Positions 41,831 to 49,595 of a DNA stretch of 64,000 bases are shown in pieces; within the stretch, counting starts at the first letter, position 1, and every line of letters begins with the position of its first letter. Below the pieces are notes generated by a model. That model saw only the letters and a list, made by a program, of their open reading frames with translations. It made no database searches and was not told where the DNA came from. The stretch comes from Streptomyces toyocaensis (GTDB taxonomy: Bacteria > Actinomycetota > Actinomycetes > Streptomycetales > Streptomycetaceae), in NCBI RefSeq assembly GCF_000725125.1, contig NZ_JFCB01000002.1, forward strand, positions 1-64,000, written 5' to 3'. A program made the position numbers and the translations under genes.

Positions 41831-42574
41831 ATGACCGAGCCGACGATCAGTCAACTCCCGCCCATGCCCGACGACTGGCAGCGCGCACTGGCCGTGGTCG
41901 CGCACCCGGACGACCTCGAGTACGGCTGCGCGGCGGCGATCGCGTCCTGGACCGACGCCGGCCGCGAGGTCTCCTACGTCCTGGCGACCCGCGGCGAGGC
42001 GGGGATCGACACCCTGGAGCCGGCGAAGTGCGGCCCGCTCAGGGAGCGGGAGCAGCGGGCGAGCGCGGCGGTGGTCGGGGTCTCGGACGTCGGCTTCCTC
42101 GACCACGCGGACGGCGTCATCGAGTACGGTCCCGCACTGCGCCGGGACATCGCCGCGGCCATCCGCCGGCACCGGCCCGAACTGGTGATCACCCTGAACC
42201 ACCGGGACACCTGGGGCGGCACCTTCTGGAACACACCGGACCACGTCGCCGTCGGGCGCGCGACGCTGGACGCCGCGGGCGACGCCGGCAACCGCTGGAT
42301 CTTCCCCGAGCTGACCGAGCAGGGCCTCGAACCCTGGAACGGCGTCCGCTGGGTGGCGGTCGCCGGCTCCGGCAACCCCACGCACGCGGTGGACGCCACC
42401 GACGGACTGGAGCGGGCGGTGCGCTCCCTGCTGGAGCACCGCACGTACATCGAGGCCCTGACCGACGAGGATCCTCAGACGTACGCCCGCGAACTGCTGA
42501 CGGGGTTCGCCGAGGAGACGGGGAAGCGGTTCGGGAACCGTCCCGCGGTCGCCTTCGAGCTGTTTCCCCGGTGA
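41831..42574 (+). CDS. PIG-L family deacetylase
   Basis: A 247-residue zinc deacetylase of the GlcNAc-PI de-N-acetylase fold. Zinc motif AVVAHPDDLEYG and HRDTWGGTFWNTPDHVAVGR with the final His are present. Family members act in mycothiol synthesis (MshB), mycothiol conjugate hydrolysis (Mca) or antibiotic pathways; this one is shorter than MshB and its substrate is open. ATG 41831. Its stop codon lies inside the first unit of a 9-bp tandem repeat. Confidence 0.9.
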   Translation: MTEPTISQLPPMPDDWQRALAVVAHPDDLEYGCAAAIASWTDAGREVSYVLATRGEAGIDTLEPAKCGPLREREQRASAAVVGVSDVGFLDHADGVIEYGPALRRDIAAAIRRHRPELVITLNHRDTWGGTFWNTPDHVAVGRATLDAAGDAGNRWIFPELTEQGLEPWNGVRWVAVAGSGNPTHAVDATDGLERAVRSLLEHRTYIEALTDEDPQTYARELLTGFAEETGKRFGNRPAVAFELFPR

Positions 42575-42628
42575 CCCCGGTGACCCCGGTGACCCCGGTG
42601 ACCCCGGTGATCCCGGTGATCCCGGTGG
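42566..42628. repeat. Seven-unit 9-bp tandem repeat
   Basis: Units CCCCGGTGA (five copies) then TCCCGGTGA and TCCCGGTGG run from 42566 to 42628, between the convergent PIG-L and P450 genes. The first unit includes the PIG-L stop. Each unit carries TGA in the same frame, so expansion cannot extend the protein. It is a simple-sequence repeat likely to vary in length between strains. Confidence 0.95.
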
Positions 42629-42654
42629 ACGACGGCGGCCCGCACCGACGCGCC

Positions 42655-44145
42655 TCAGGCGGATTCGGACCCCGTCTGAACAGGTGACCGCGACGCACGG
42701 CCCGCACTCCGCCGCTCCGGCCGCAGCCGCAACCCCTCCGGCATCAGCGTCAGCCGCTCGGTCACGCGCAACCGGTACCCCGGATCGGCCCGCAGCTCGT
42801 ACCGCCGCAGCAGCAACCCCAGCACCAGCGTCGCCTCGTGCAGCGCGAACTGCCGCCCGATGCACGCCCGGGCCCCCGTCCCGAAGGGCTTGAAGGTGTG
42901 CGGCGGCCGGGACCGCACCGCCCCCGCGTCGAAGCGGTCCGGGTCGAACCGCTCGGCATCCGGGCCCCACGTCTCGGGGTCCCGGTGCAGCATCGGGGTC
43001 AGCACCAGCGTCCACGCGCCGCGCAGCATCGGATGCTCCCCGGCCAGCACCGTGTCCTCCCGGGCCTCCCGGGCGAAGGCCGGCGCCGTCGGCCACAGCC
43101 GCAGTGATTCGTCCAGCACCCGGCGCACGTAACGCAGCTTGGCGACCTGTTCGTAACCGGGCGCCGCCGTGTCCCCCCAGACACGGTCCACCTCCGCGCG
43201 GGCCCGGGCCGCGACCTCGGGCTCACGGGACAGGTAGTGCAGGGCGAACGACAGCGCGCCCGAGGTGGTCTCGTGACCGGCGACCAGGAAGGTGATGACC
43301 TGCCGGCGGACGTTCTCCGCCGACAGGCGCTCCCCGGTCCCGGGATGCGCCGTCTCCAGCATCCGGTCCAGCAGGTCCCCCTCCCCTCCGCCGTCCGCGC
43401 GCCGGATACGTACCACCTCGTCGACGATGTGGTTGAGCCGGTCGATGTCGGCCGCGTTGCGCCGGCCCGCGCGGCGCAGCAGCAGCGGGGTCAGCGGCGC
43501 GGGGACGCTGTTGAGCCGCTGGGCGTAGGTGAGGGTGCCGACCATCGATGTGACGAACGGGTGCGGCCGGGCCCGCTCGAAGGACTCGAAGTCGTGCCCG
43601 AACCCGGTCCGCGCGATCGTCTCCAGCGTCAGCCTGGTCATGTCCCCGGGCACGTCCACTGCCCGGCCCGCGGCCGCCGCGCGGTCCCAGTGCTCCGTCA
43701 GCCGCTCCGCCACGGCCAGCATCATCGGGTGGTAACCGGCCATGGCCTCACGGCTGAACCCGGGTGCCAGCACGTCGTGCGCCAACTGCCAGTTGGGCTC
43801 GTGGTTGTACGCGGTGAACAGCCCGTCGCCGGCGACCGGCCGCAGATTGGCGACGCCCAGCCCCACGTGCTTGGCGAACCGCGACTCGTCGGCCAGGTCG
43901 GCCACCAGGTCCGCGCCCCACGTGAACACGAACTCCTTGCCGAAGGCGTTCCGCCGGAAGATCGGCCCCAGCCGGCGGGCGTACCTCAGCGAGTCCTGCA
44001 GCGGCGTGCTCCTGTTCGCCCCGACCACGTCGCCGACCAGCGGCAGGCGGTACGGCGGGTGCGGTATGCGGTGCAGCGCGGGCCAGCCCTGCTCCGCGCT
44101 GCGGAAACCTCTCGGCAGTCCGGTCCGTGTCGTCGTCTCCGCCAT
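42655..44145 (-). CDS. Cytochrome P450, CYP102B-like (stand-alone haem domain)
   Basis: A 496-residue P450 close in pattern to the haem domain of fatty-acid hydroxylase P450 BM3. The start IPHPPYRLPLVGDV, the I-helix FLVAGHETTSG, the K-helix ESLR, and haem loop FGTGARACIGRQFA (Cys428) are all present. Unlike CYP102A it ends after the haem domain; no reductase domain or adjacent ferredoxin or reductase gene exists. Streptomyces CYP102B1 is reported to be a fatty-acid hydroxylase. ATG 44145. It is divergent from a TetR gene, its likely repressor. Confidence 0.92.
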   Translation of the reverse strand: MAETTTRTGLPRGFRSAEQGWPALHRIPHPPYRLPLVGDVVGANRSTPLQDSLRYARRLGPIFRRNAFGKEFVFTWGADLVADLADESRFAKHVGLGVANLRPVAGDGLFTAYNHEPNWQLAHDVLAPGFSREAMAGYHPMMLAVAERLTEHWDRAAAAGRAVDVPGDMTRLTLETIARTGFGHDFESFERARPHPFVTSMVGTLTYAQRLNSVPAPLTPLLLRRAGRRNAADIDRLNHIVDEVVRIRRADGGGEGDLLDRMLETAHPGTGERLSAENVRRQVITFLVAGHETTSGALSFALHYLSREPEVAARARAEVDRVWGDTAAPGYEQVAKLRYVRRVLDESLRLWPTAPAFAREAREDTVLAGEHPMLRGAWTLVLTPMLHRDPETWGPDAERFDPDRFDAGAVRSRPPHTFKPFGTGARACIGRQFALHEATLVLGLLLRRYELRADPGYRLRVTERLTLMPEGLRLRPERRSAGRASRSPVQTGSESA

Positions 44146-44254
44146 GACGCGATCTCCTTCGACCCGGCGCGCGAGTGCGACGTGTTGTACGCGGGTTCAA
44201 TAACGTGCCTCAGTCTGGTCCGGTTGTCGAAAGGGCGTCAAGTACAGTGCGGGA

Positions 44255-44863
44255 ATGGCCGTGAACCAGGGCGGGCGCGCACACCGTCGGCTCAGCACCG
44301 AGGAGCGCAGGGAGCAGCTCCTTGCCGTCGGGGCGCGGCTGTTCTCCGAGAGTCCCTACGACGACGTGTGGATCGAGCAGGTCGCCGAGATCGCCGGGGT
44401 TTCGCGGGGACTGCTCTACCACTACTTCCCGGCCAAGAGGGACTTCTTCGCGGCGGTGGTGGAGCGTGAGAGCGAGCGGATGCTCCGGATGACGGCGGCG
44501 GTTCCCGGTGTCCCGGTGCGCGAACAGCTCACCGCGGGCCTCGACGCGTACCTGGAGTACGTCGAGGCCCACGCGCACGGCTACCGCGCCTTCCACCGCG
44601 CCGACGCGGCGGGGGACCAGGCGGTGCGCCGCGTCTACCAGCGGGCGCTGGCCGCGCAGGAGCGGCAGATCCTGGCCGCGCTCGCGGTGGATCCCGAGTT
44701 CGGCCCGGCCCTGGAGGCGCGGCCGGACACCCGGCTCGCGGTGCGCGGCTGGCTGGCGTTCACCACCGCGGTCTGTCTGGAGTGGCTGCGCGGTTCCGAG
44801 CTGGGCCGCGACCAGGTGCGCGACCTGTGCGCACGCGCCCTGCTCGGCGTGCTCGCGCGCTGA
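44255..44863 (+). CDS. TetR-family regulator, divergent from the P450
   Basis: A 202-residue TetR regulator: HTH RREQLLAVGARLFSESPYDD, EQVAEIAGVSRGLLYHYFPA, then a helical ligand domain. ATG 44255. The 109-bp divergent region has an imperfect inverted repeat around 44180-44207 (ACGTGTTGTAC ... CAATAACGT) that could be its operator. Relatives next to P450 BM3-type enzymes (BscR/Bm3R1 logic) answer fatty acids, so a fatty-acid inducer is plausible. Confidence 0.92.
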   Translation: MAVNQGGRAHRRLSTEERREQLLAVGARLFSESPYDDVWIEQVAEIAGVSRGLLYHYFPAKRDFFAAVVERESERMLRMTAAVPGVPVREQLTAGLDAYLEYVEAHAHGYRAFHRADAAGDQAVRRVYQRALAAQERQILAALAVDPEFGPALEARPDTRLAVRGWLAFTTAVCLEWLRGSELGRDQVRDLCARALLGVLAR

Positions 44864-44918
44864 GGGGCTCCCTGGAGAACACGTGACCTGGTTGGCGCGC
44901 ACCCCGATCTCCGGTAAG

Positions 44919-44937
44919 TTAGGCAAGGCTTACCTAA
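44919..44937 (+). promoter_or_regulatory. Iron box (DmdR/IdeR type)
   Basis: TTAGGCAAGGCTTACCTAA is a 19-bp match to the actinobacterial iron box (TTAGGTTAGGCTNACCTAA). It ends 13 bp before the DUF2470 ATG, over the promoter or leader, predicting repression by Fe-loaded DmdR1. Confidence 0.88.
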
Positions 44938-44950
44938 GGAAAGGTTCGGG

Positions 44951-45676
44951 ATGGGTGTCGAATCGTACGGATGGACGGCCGCGCCCGGTGCGGCGGAGCG
45001 GGCCCGCTCGGTGCTCGCCGGGGCCTGGTCCTGCGCGGTGACCGCGGAGGGCGTCCGGGAGGAGTTCGTGGGCGCGCACTCCGTGACCGGCGACGGACGG
45101 GTCCTGCTGGACGTGCCCGAGGACAGCGCCCTGCTCGCCGCCGCGGTCTGCGCGCCCCGCGGGGAGCCGTCCGCCGTGCTGGAGTTCGCCGACGTCGCGC
45201 CCGTCCCCGTGCGTGACCGGATCCGGGCCCGGCTGTGGCTGGCCGGCTGGTTCTCCGCCCGGGACGGCCGGCTCGCCCTCCGGCCCACCCGGGTGGTGCT
45301 CCGGCAGCGGTCCGGCGCGGCGCTCGTCGACCTCGACGACTTCGCCGGCGCGGCACCCGACCCGCTGGCCACCGCCGAAGCCCGGCTGCTGACCCACCTG
45401 GCCGACTGCCACGCCGACGCCGTCGAACGGCTGACCCGCCTGGTCGGCCACGCCGGCCTGCACGGCGCGGTCCGCGTCCAGCCGCTCGCCGTCGACCGGC
45501 ACGGGCTGACCCTGCGCATCGAACGCGTCCGTGGTTGCGGTGACGTACGGCTGCCGTTCCACGCGCCCGCCGACGACGTCGCCGAACTCACCGAACGCGT
45601 GCACGCGCTGCTTTCCCGGGCCGGCGCCGCCTCCTGCCCCCGCGCGTTGCGGCGGCGGACGGACGGCGGCAGGTGA
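44951..45676 (+). CDS. DUF2470 protein (haem/iron-utilisation type)
   Basis: A 241-residue protein. The N-terminal half resembles a split-barrel fold (SVTGDGRVLLDVPEDSALLA, then RDRIRARLWLAGWFSARDGR); the C-terminal half is DUF2470 (AEARLLTHLADCHADAVERL, then HGLTLRIERVRG). Proteins with this pairing are related to haem-degrading HugZ-like enzymes. An iron box immediately upstream makes iron-starvation induction very likely. ATG 44951 has AGGAAAGG upstream. The catalytic function is not established. Confidence 0.9.
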   Translation: MGVESYGWTAAPGAAERARSVLAGAWSCAVTAEGVREEFVGAHSVTGDGRVLLDVPEDSALLAAAVCAPRGEPSAVLEFADVAPVPVRDRIRARLWLAGWFSARDGRLALRPTRVVLRQRSGAALVDLDDFAGAAPDPLATAEARLLTHLADCHADAVERLTRLVGHAGLHGAVRVQPLAVDRHGLTLRIERVRGCGDVRLPFHAPADDVAELTERVHALLSRAGAASCPRALRRRTDGGR

Positions 45677-45677
45677 G

Positions 45678-45695
45678 GCGGACCCGGGCGTCCGC
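45678..45695. terminator. Hairpin between convergent genes
   Basis: GCGGAC, loop CCGGGC, GTCCGC just after the DUF2470 stop (45676), between it and the convergent FUSC-family gene. Confidence 0.45.
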
Positions 45696-45752
45696 CACCC
45701 GCCTTCACGTGGAGCGGCGGGAGTCACCACCGCGGTTCCGGCCGACCCGTTC

Positions 45753-46940
45753 CTACCGGGCCAGCCGCTCCCGCATCCGGGTGAGCCGGGGCAGCCGCTC
45801 GCGCTGCTCCTGGGAGTGACGGTCCAGTTCCTCGAACAGCCGGCGCGTGCGGTGCTCGGTGTCCATCTCGTCGAGCATGCGGTTGACCTCCGTCAGCACG
45901 GCCCCCAGCAACTGCCACTGGCTCGCGTCACGCCGGGCCTCCTCGAAGAGCAGCCGGGCCAGCTTGTCGCGGGTGGCCGACGCCTGCCGCAGCTCGGAGG
46001 CGAGCCGTTCCTCCGCCGATTCCGCGTCCGCGCTCACGCTCGTGGTCACCAGGACCGCGAAACTGACCACGGCGTCCGCGACCTCGGACAGCAACTGCTC
46101 GAAGACGGCTCCCGTCTCAGGTTCGAACAGCCGCTCGGGCTCGCGTTGCTTGGTCAGGTCGGTCAGGGTGCGGGCCAGCACCCGCAGGACCACGGTGCAG
46201 ATCTCCAGCGTGTCCAGGCCCGTGCGCAGGACGATCCGGTGCAGCAGGCCCTCACGCACCCGCGGATTGAGCCGCAGGCTGTCCTCCGCCTGCCTGAGGT
46301 CGGCGTCCACCTCGGAGATGTCGTGGTCCAGACGACGGGCCTCGTGCAGCCGGGCGGCCGCGCGCGCCGCGGGAGGCCGCCCCGCGGCCTCCTCGCCGAT
46401 CCGCAGCATGAGCTGCCGTACCCGCCGGGCCAGCTCCTCGATCGACTCGCCGGCCTCCTCCACCCATACGGGCGGGGCCAGCAGGAGGTTGAAGCCCATC
46501 CCGACGACCGCTCCGATCAGCGTCTCCACGATCCGGGCCCAGGCGGTGTCCCCGTGGGTGGTCACCCCCAGCACCAGCATCGCGCTGATCGCCACCTCGG
46601 GGACGAACTCGTCCACCCGTACCAGATGGCCGGTGATCAGCGACGCCAGGAGGAGCAAACCCAGGCTCCACCAGGTCAGACCCACCAGCAGACTGAAGAG
46701 GATCGCCACCACGACCCCGGACACCACGGCGTTCACCCGGCGCATCCCCGTGGTCAGCGTCGAGTACAGGGTGACCTGGACGACGAGGAGCGCGGTCAGC
46801 GGCGCGGTGAGCGGGGCGGCCTCCGGGCTCAGCCGCAGCGCGATGACGTAGGCCACCGTCGCGGCGGCCGCCGAACGCACCGTCTGCACGGTCACCGGGT
46901 CCCGGCGCCGCTTGACGAAGCGAACGGCCGGCGCGGTCAT
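45753..46940 (-). CDS. FUSC/aromatic-acid-exporter-like membrane protein (copy 1)
   Basis: A 395-residue protein. Five to six transmembrane helices fill the first 170 residues (VRSAAAATVAYVIALRL, AVVSGVVVAILFSLLVGLTW, IVETLIGAVVGMGFNLLL). A long cytoplasmic helical tail follows, rich in Glu, Arg and Gln. This is the half-size FUSC (DUF939/ArAE) layout; the family includes the aromatic carboxylate exporter AaeB. ATG 46940 is preferred over ATG 46958 because AAGGGG lies 8 bases upstream. The substrate is unknown. A paralogue lies at 50912-52126. Confidence 0.88.
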   Translation of the reverse strand: MTAPAVRFVKRRRDPVTVQTVRSAAAATVAYVIALRLSPEAAPLTAPLTALLVVQVTLYSTLTTGMRRVNAVVSGVVVAILFSLLVGLTWWSLGLLLLASLITGHLVRVDEFVPEVAISAMLVLGVTTHGDTAWARIVETLIGAVVGMGFNLLLAPPVWVEEAGESIEELARRVRQLMLRIGEEAAGRPPAARAAARLHEARRLDHDISEVDADLRQAEDSLRLNPRVREGLLHRIVLRTGLDTLEICTVVLRVLARTLTDLTKQREPERLFEPETGAVFEQLLSEVADAVVSFAVLVTTSVSADAESAEERLASELRQASATRDKLARLLFEEARRDASQWQLLGAVLTEVNRMLDEMDTEHRTRRLFEELDRHSQEQRERLPRLTRMRERLAR

Positions 46941-47039
46941 CTCACGTACCCCTTGCATCCTCGGACGGTTCCCCCTTCCCGGACGCATCGAACGTGCTCA
47001 GGAGTGACGGCAGACACCCGGGCGAACGAGCGGGCCGGC

Positions 47040-47528
47040 CTACAGCTTGTCGAGGAAGGCGAACAGATTGCCCCGCGTGCGGTCGATCTGTTGCTCCAGG
47101 GTGAGGCTCTCCTCGAAGCGGGCCCCCGTCTCCGGGAGCCTGATGCCGCGCAGATAGAGCGAACAGGCGAGGTCGGTGCACATGTAGGCGCCGACCGAGT
47201 TGCCCTCACGGCCGGCCGTACCCGCCTTGCGCGCGGTCATCAGCGAGACCCCGCCGCGCGGATGGGTCGTCAGGCACAGGGAGCACATGCTGCGGTGCAG
47301 GAACCCGCGCCGAGCGGGCTGGAACCGCATGGCCACCCCGACGAGACGGTCCTGGCGCTCGGTGACGAGATAGCTGCGATCGGGTGCGCCCGGATCCCGC
47401 CAGCCCAGGAAGTCGAGGTCCTCCCACGGGCGTTCGTCCAGGTCCCGGGGCACGGCCAGTCGCTTGGCCTCACCCTTGGAGCAGTTGATGAACGACGTGC
47501 GGATGTCCTGCTCGGTGAGCGCTCTCAT
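47040..47528 (-). CDS. FBP-domain protein (EF-G-binding treble-clef zinc finger)
   Basis: A 162-residue protein with the FBP C-terminal domain: FLHRSMCSLCLTTHPRGGVS, then CTDLACSLYLRG supply four zinc-binding cysteines. The same fold in FusB/FusC binds elongation factor G and frees it from fusidic acid-stalled ribosomes. Actinobacterial members are shorter and their role is unproven. ATG 47528. An 8-5-8 inverted repeat (47577-47597) sits in its promoter. Confidence 0.87.
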   Translation of the reverse strand: MRALTEQDIRTSFINCSKGEAKRLAVPRDLDERPWEDLDFLGWRDPGAPDRSYLVTERQDRLVGVAMRFQPARRGFLHRSMCSLCLTTHPRGGVSLMTARKAGTAGREGNSVGAYMCTDLACSLYLRGIRLPETGARFEESLTLEQQIDRTRGNLFAFLDKL

Positions 47529-47576
47529 GGGATCGTCTCCTGCGTGTTCTGCGCGAGTTCCGTGCATGCGGTACCA

Positions 47577-47597
47577 AAACCTAGGGGGTCTAGGTTT
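47577..47597. promoter_or_regulatory. Inverted repeat AAACCTAG-N5-CTAGGTTT
   Basis: Perfect 8-bp arms with a 5-base GGGGT spacer, 49-69 bp upstream of the FBP-domain gene and about 145 bp upstream of the ROK gene. The AT content and symmetry stand out from the background. It is a candidate operator, most likely for the FBP-domain gene. Confidence 0.65.
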
Positions 47598-47739
47598 CTG
47601 CGTCAGGGTAAGGACCGGGCGATCCGGGGGCCAGTGAATTTCCCCGGCGCACCGCCCGGCCGGGTCCCGCGGGAAAGCCGCCCCGAGCCGCTTCCCGGCG
47701 GTATGTTGCAGGTCGGGCAGGGGTCTCGGAAGGAGCCAC

Positions 47740-49029
47740 ATGGCGGGGCGGAACGGGCGCACGGTACGCGATCTGAGGCGGGCCAACCGCTCGGCGGTGC
47801 TGCAACGGCTGTACTTCGACGGCCCGCTGAGCCGCTTCGAGCTCGGCCCCGCGACCGGCCTCAGCTCCGGATCCGTGAGCAACGTCGTCGCCGACCTGGT
47901 CGCCGAGGGTCTCGTGGAGGAGGCCGGCAGCGTCGACTCCGACGGTGGCCGTCCGCGCACCCTGCTGCGGGTCGCCCCGGCCAGCGGCCACATGATCGGC
48001 GTCGACGTGGGGGAGACCCGCGTCCGCGTCGAACTGTTCGACCTGACCCTCACCGAGCTCGCCCGCGCGGAGCGCCCGCTGGAGCAGCAGCGCTACGACG
48101 TCGAGGTCATCGTCGACCACATCCGCTCGGGCGTCGTCGAGGTGCTCGCCGCGACGGGTCTCGCCCCCGAACGGCTCCTCGGCGTCGGCATCGGCGTCCC
48201 CGGCATCGTCGAGCACACCCCCGACCGCGGCGCCGTCGTGCACGGGCAGACCATCGGCTGGGACGCGGTACCGCTGGAGTCCCTGCTCCGCACCGGCTCG
48301 CCGCTGCCCGGCACCGTGCCGTACGTCATCGACAACGGAGCCAAGACCCTCGGCCAGGCCGAGATGTGGTTCGGCGCCGGACGCGGCGCCCGCAACGCCC
48401 TGGTGGTCCTCTTCGGCTCCGGTGTCGGCGCCTGCCTGGTCACCCCCGAGGCGGAACACGGCCGGGCGGTGGAATGGGGTCACCTGACCGTACGGGTCCG
48501 GGGGCGCCGCTGCCGCTGCGGTGCGCTCGGCTGCCTGGAGGCGTACGCGGGCGCGGAGTCGCTGCTGGCCCGGTGGCACGAGGAGGGCGGCCGGGTGCCG
48601 GAGGGCACGGACGAGGAGACGGCGCTGACGGCGATGCTCGCCGCCGCCCACCCGGCCGACGGCTCCGCGCCCGATCCCGTCGCGCTCGCCGTGCTGGAGG
48701 AGACCGCCGAGTATCTGGGCGCGGGCCTGTCCGACCTGATCAACCTCTTCCAGCCGGAGCGCATCCTGATGGGCGGCTGGGCAGGCCTCCAGCTCGGCTC
48801 CCGCTTCCTCCCCGCCGTACGCCGGCACGCCCTGTCGTACGCGCTGCGCCACCCGGCCGGGAAGGTGACGATCGAACTGGGCCGTCTCGGCCCCGACGCG
48901 GTCACGGTCGGCGCCGCGATCCTGCCGCTCGCCGACTTCTTCGCCCGCGGCGGCCGCCGCCCCGACCCGGCCCCCGAAACCCCGCCGCCCGCCTGGCGCA
49001 CCGCGCTCCGCGACCGCACCCCGCGCTGA
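47740..49029 (+). CDS. ROK-family transcriptional regulator
   Basis: A 429-residue ROK regulator. The N-terminal winged HTH reads FELGPATGLSSGSVSNVVAD; the sugar-kinase-like core has GVDVGETRVRVELFD, GVGIGVPGIVEHTP and the zinc motif CRCGALGCLEAY (around residue 258). The intact HTH marks it as a repressor of the NagC/XylR type rather than a kinase. ATG 47740 has GGAAGGAGCC upstream. No sugar operon is adjacent, so its regulon is elsewhere. Confidence 0.93.
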   Translation: MAGRNGRTVRDLRRANRSAVLQRLYFDGPLSRFELGPATGLSSGSVSNVVADLVAEGLVEEAGSVDSDGGRPRTLLRVAPASGHMIGVDVGETRVRVELFDLTLTELARAERPLEQQRYDVEVIVDHIRSGVVEVLAATGLAPERLLGVGIGVPGIVEHTPDRGAVVHGQTIGWDAVPLESLLRTGSPLPGTVPYVIDNGAKTLGQAEMWFGAGRGARNALVVLFGSGVGACLVTPEAEHGRAVEWGHLTVRVRGRRCRCGALGCLEAYAGAESLLARWHEEGGRVPEGTDEETALTAMLAAAHPADGSAPDPVALAVLEETAEYLGAGLSDLINLFQPERILMGGWAGLQLGSRFLPAVRRHALSYALRHPAGKVTIELGRLGPDAVTVGAAILPLADFFARGGRRPDPAPETPPPAWRTALRDRTPR

Positions 49030-49150
49030 TTCCGGCCGGCCCGGGGCGTCCGGCACACACTGCCCCGGAGAAGGTGCCCCCGGCTGCGTGATCGCACGCA
49101 CCAGGCACCGCCCTTCTCCCGCGCTCATGTGCCGGACGCCACCCCGGGGT

Positions 49151-49240
49151 CTGTCCGGCGGATCGAGTCGGAGGAAACCGGCGGTGCTCCGAGGCCCAGG
49201 CGTGCCGGCGCTCGCGTCTCCGGCATGATCCGCCGGACAG
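49151..49240. repeat. MITE-like inverted-repeat element, copy B
   Basis: A 90-bp element with perfect 14-bp terminal inverted repeats, CTGTCCGGCGGATC and GATCCGCCGGACAG. In reverse orientation it matches copy A (10871-11009) over both flanks (for example ATGCCGGAGACG and GAGCACCGCCGG) but lacks the 47-base middle of that copy. It lies between the convergent stops of the ROK gene (49029) and the 93-residue protein gene (49246), and can fold into one long hairpin. Confidence 0.8.
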
Positions 49241-49245
49241 GCCCG

Positions 49246-49527
49246 CTAGGCGGAGGGCTCGTCCGGGACGGGTTGTTCCGGATTCCCGGACGCCGAGTGC
49301 GGGGCGCCCTGCCGGCCCGTGCCGGCCTCGTCCGTGTCCGGGACGTCGGACCCGGACCCGCCGGACTCCGGCCGCTCCGGTTCGTCGGCCTTCTTCTCGC
49401 TCTCCCGTTCCGCTGCGGCGGGCGCCACCTCCCAGGGGTCCTCACCGGGGCCGGCCTGCTGGTCGGGCAGGTCTCGGGGGACACCGGCGCCGTTCTCACC
49501 GGGGCCTTCGAGACGGTGGTCGGTCAC
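49246..49527 (-). CDS. Small acidic disordered hypothetical protein
   Basis: A 93-residue protein rich in Glu, Asp, Gly, Pro and Ser (ERESEKKADEPERPESGG, then DVPDTDEAGTGRQG) with no predicted fold. The GTG at 49527 has a strong ribosome site (AAGGAGAGGG), which is the main argument that it is real. It lies 68 bp after the epimerase-like gene on the same strand, probably the same transcript. Function unknown. Confidence 0.6.
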   Translation of the reverse strand: MTDHRLEGPGENGAGVPRDLPDQQAGPGEDPWEVAPAAAERESEKKADEPERPESGGSGSDVPDTDEAGTGRQGAPHSASGNPEQPVPDEPSA

Positions 49528-49595
49528 AAGCCCTCTCCTTTCATCCGTGCGCGGGCCCTCGCGGGTACCTCCGCGCGGGCCCGCGAAACGCGGCA

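Noticed and set aside
42566..42628. CRISPR-like short repeat array
   Set aside because: The units are 9 bp, contiguous and without spacers, so this is a simple tandem repeat.
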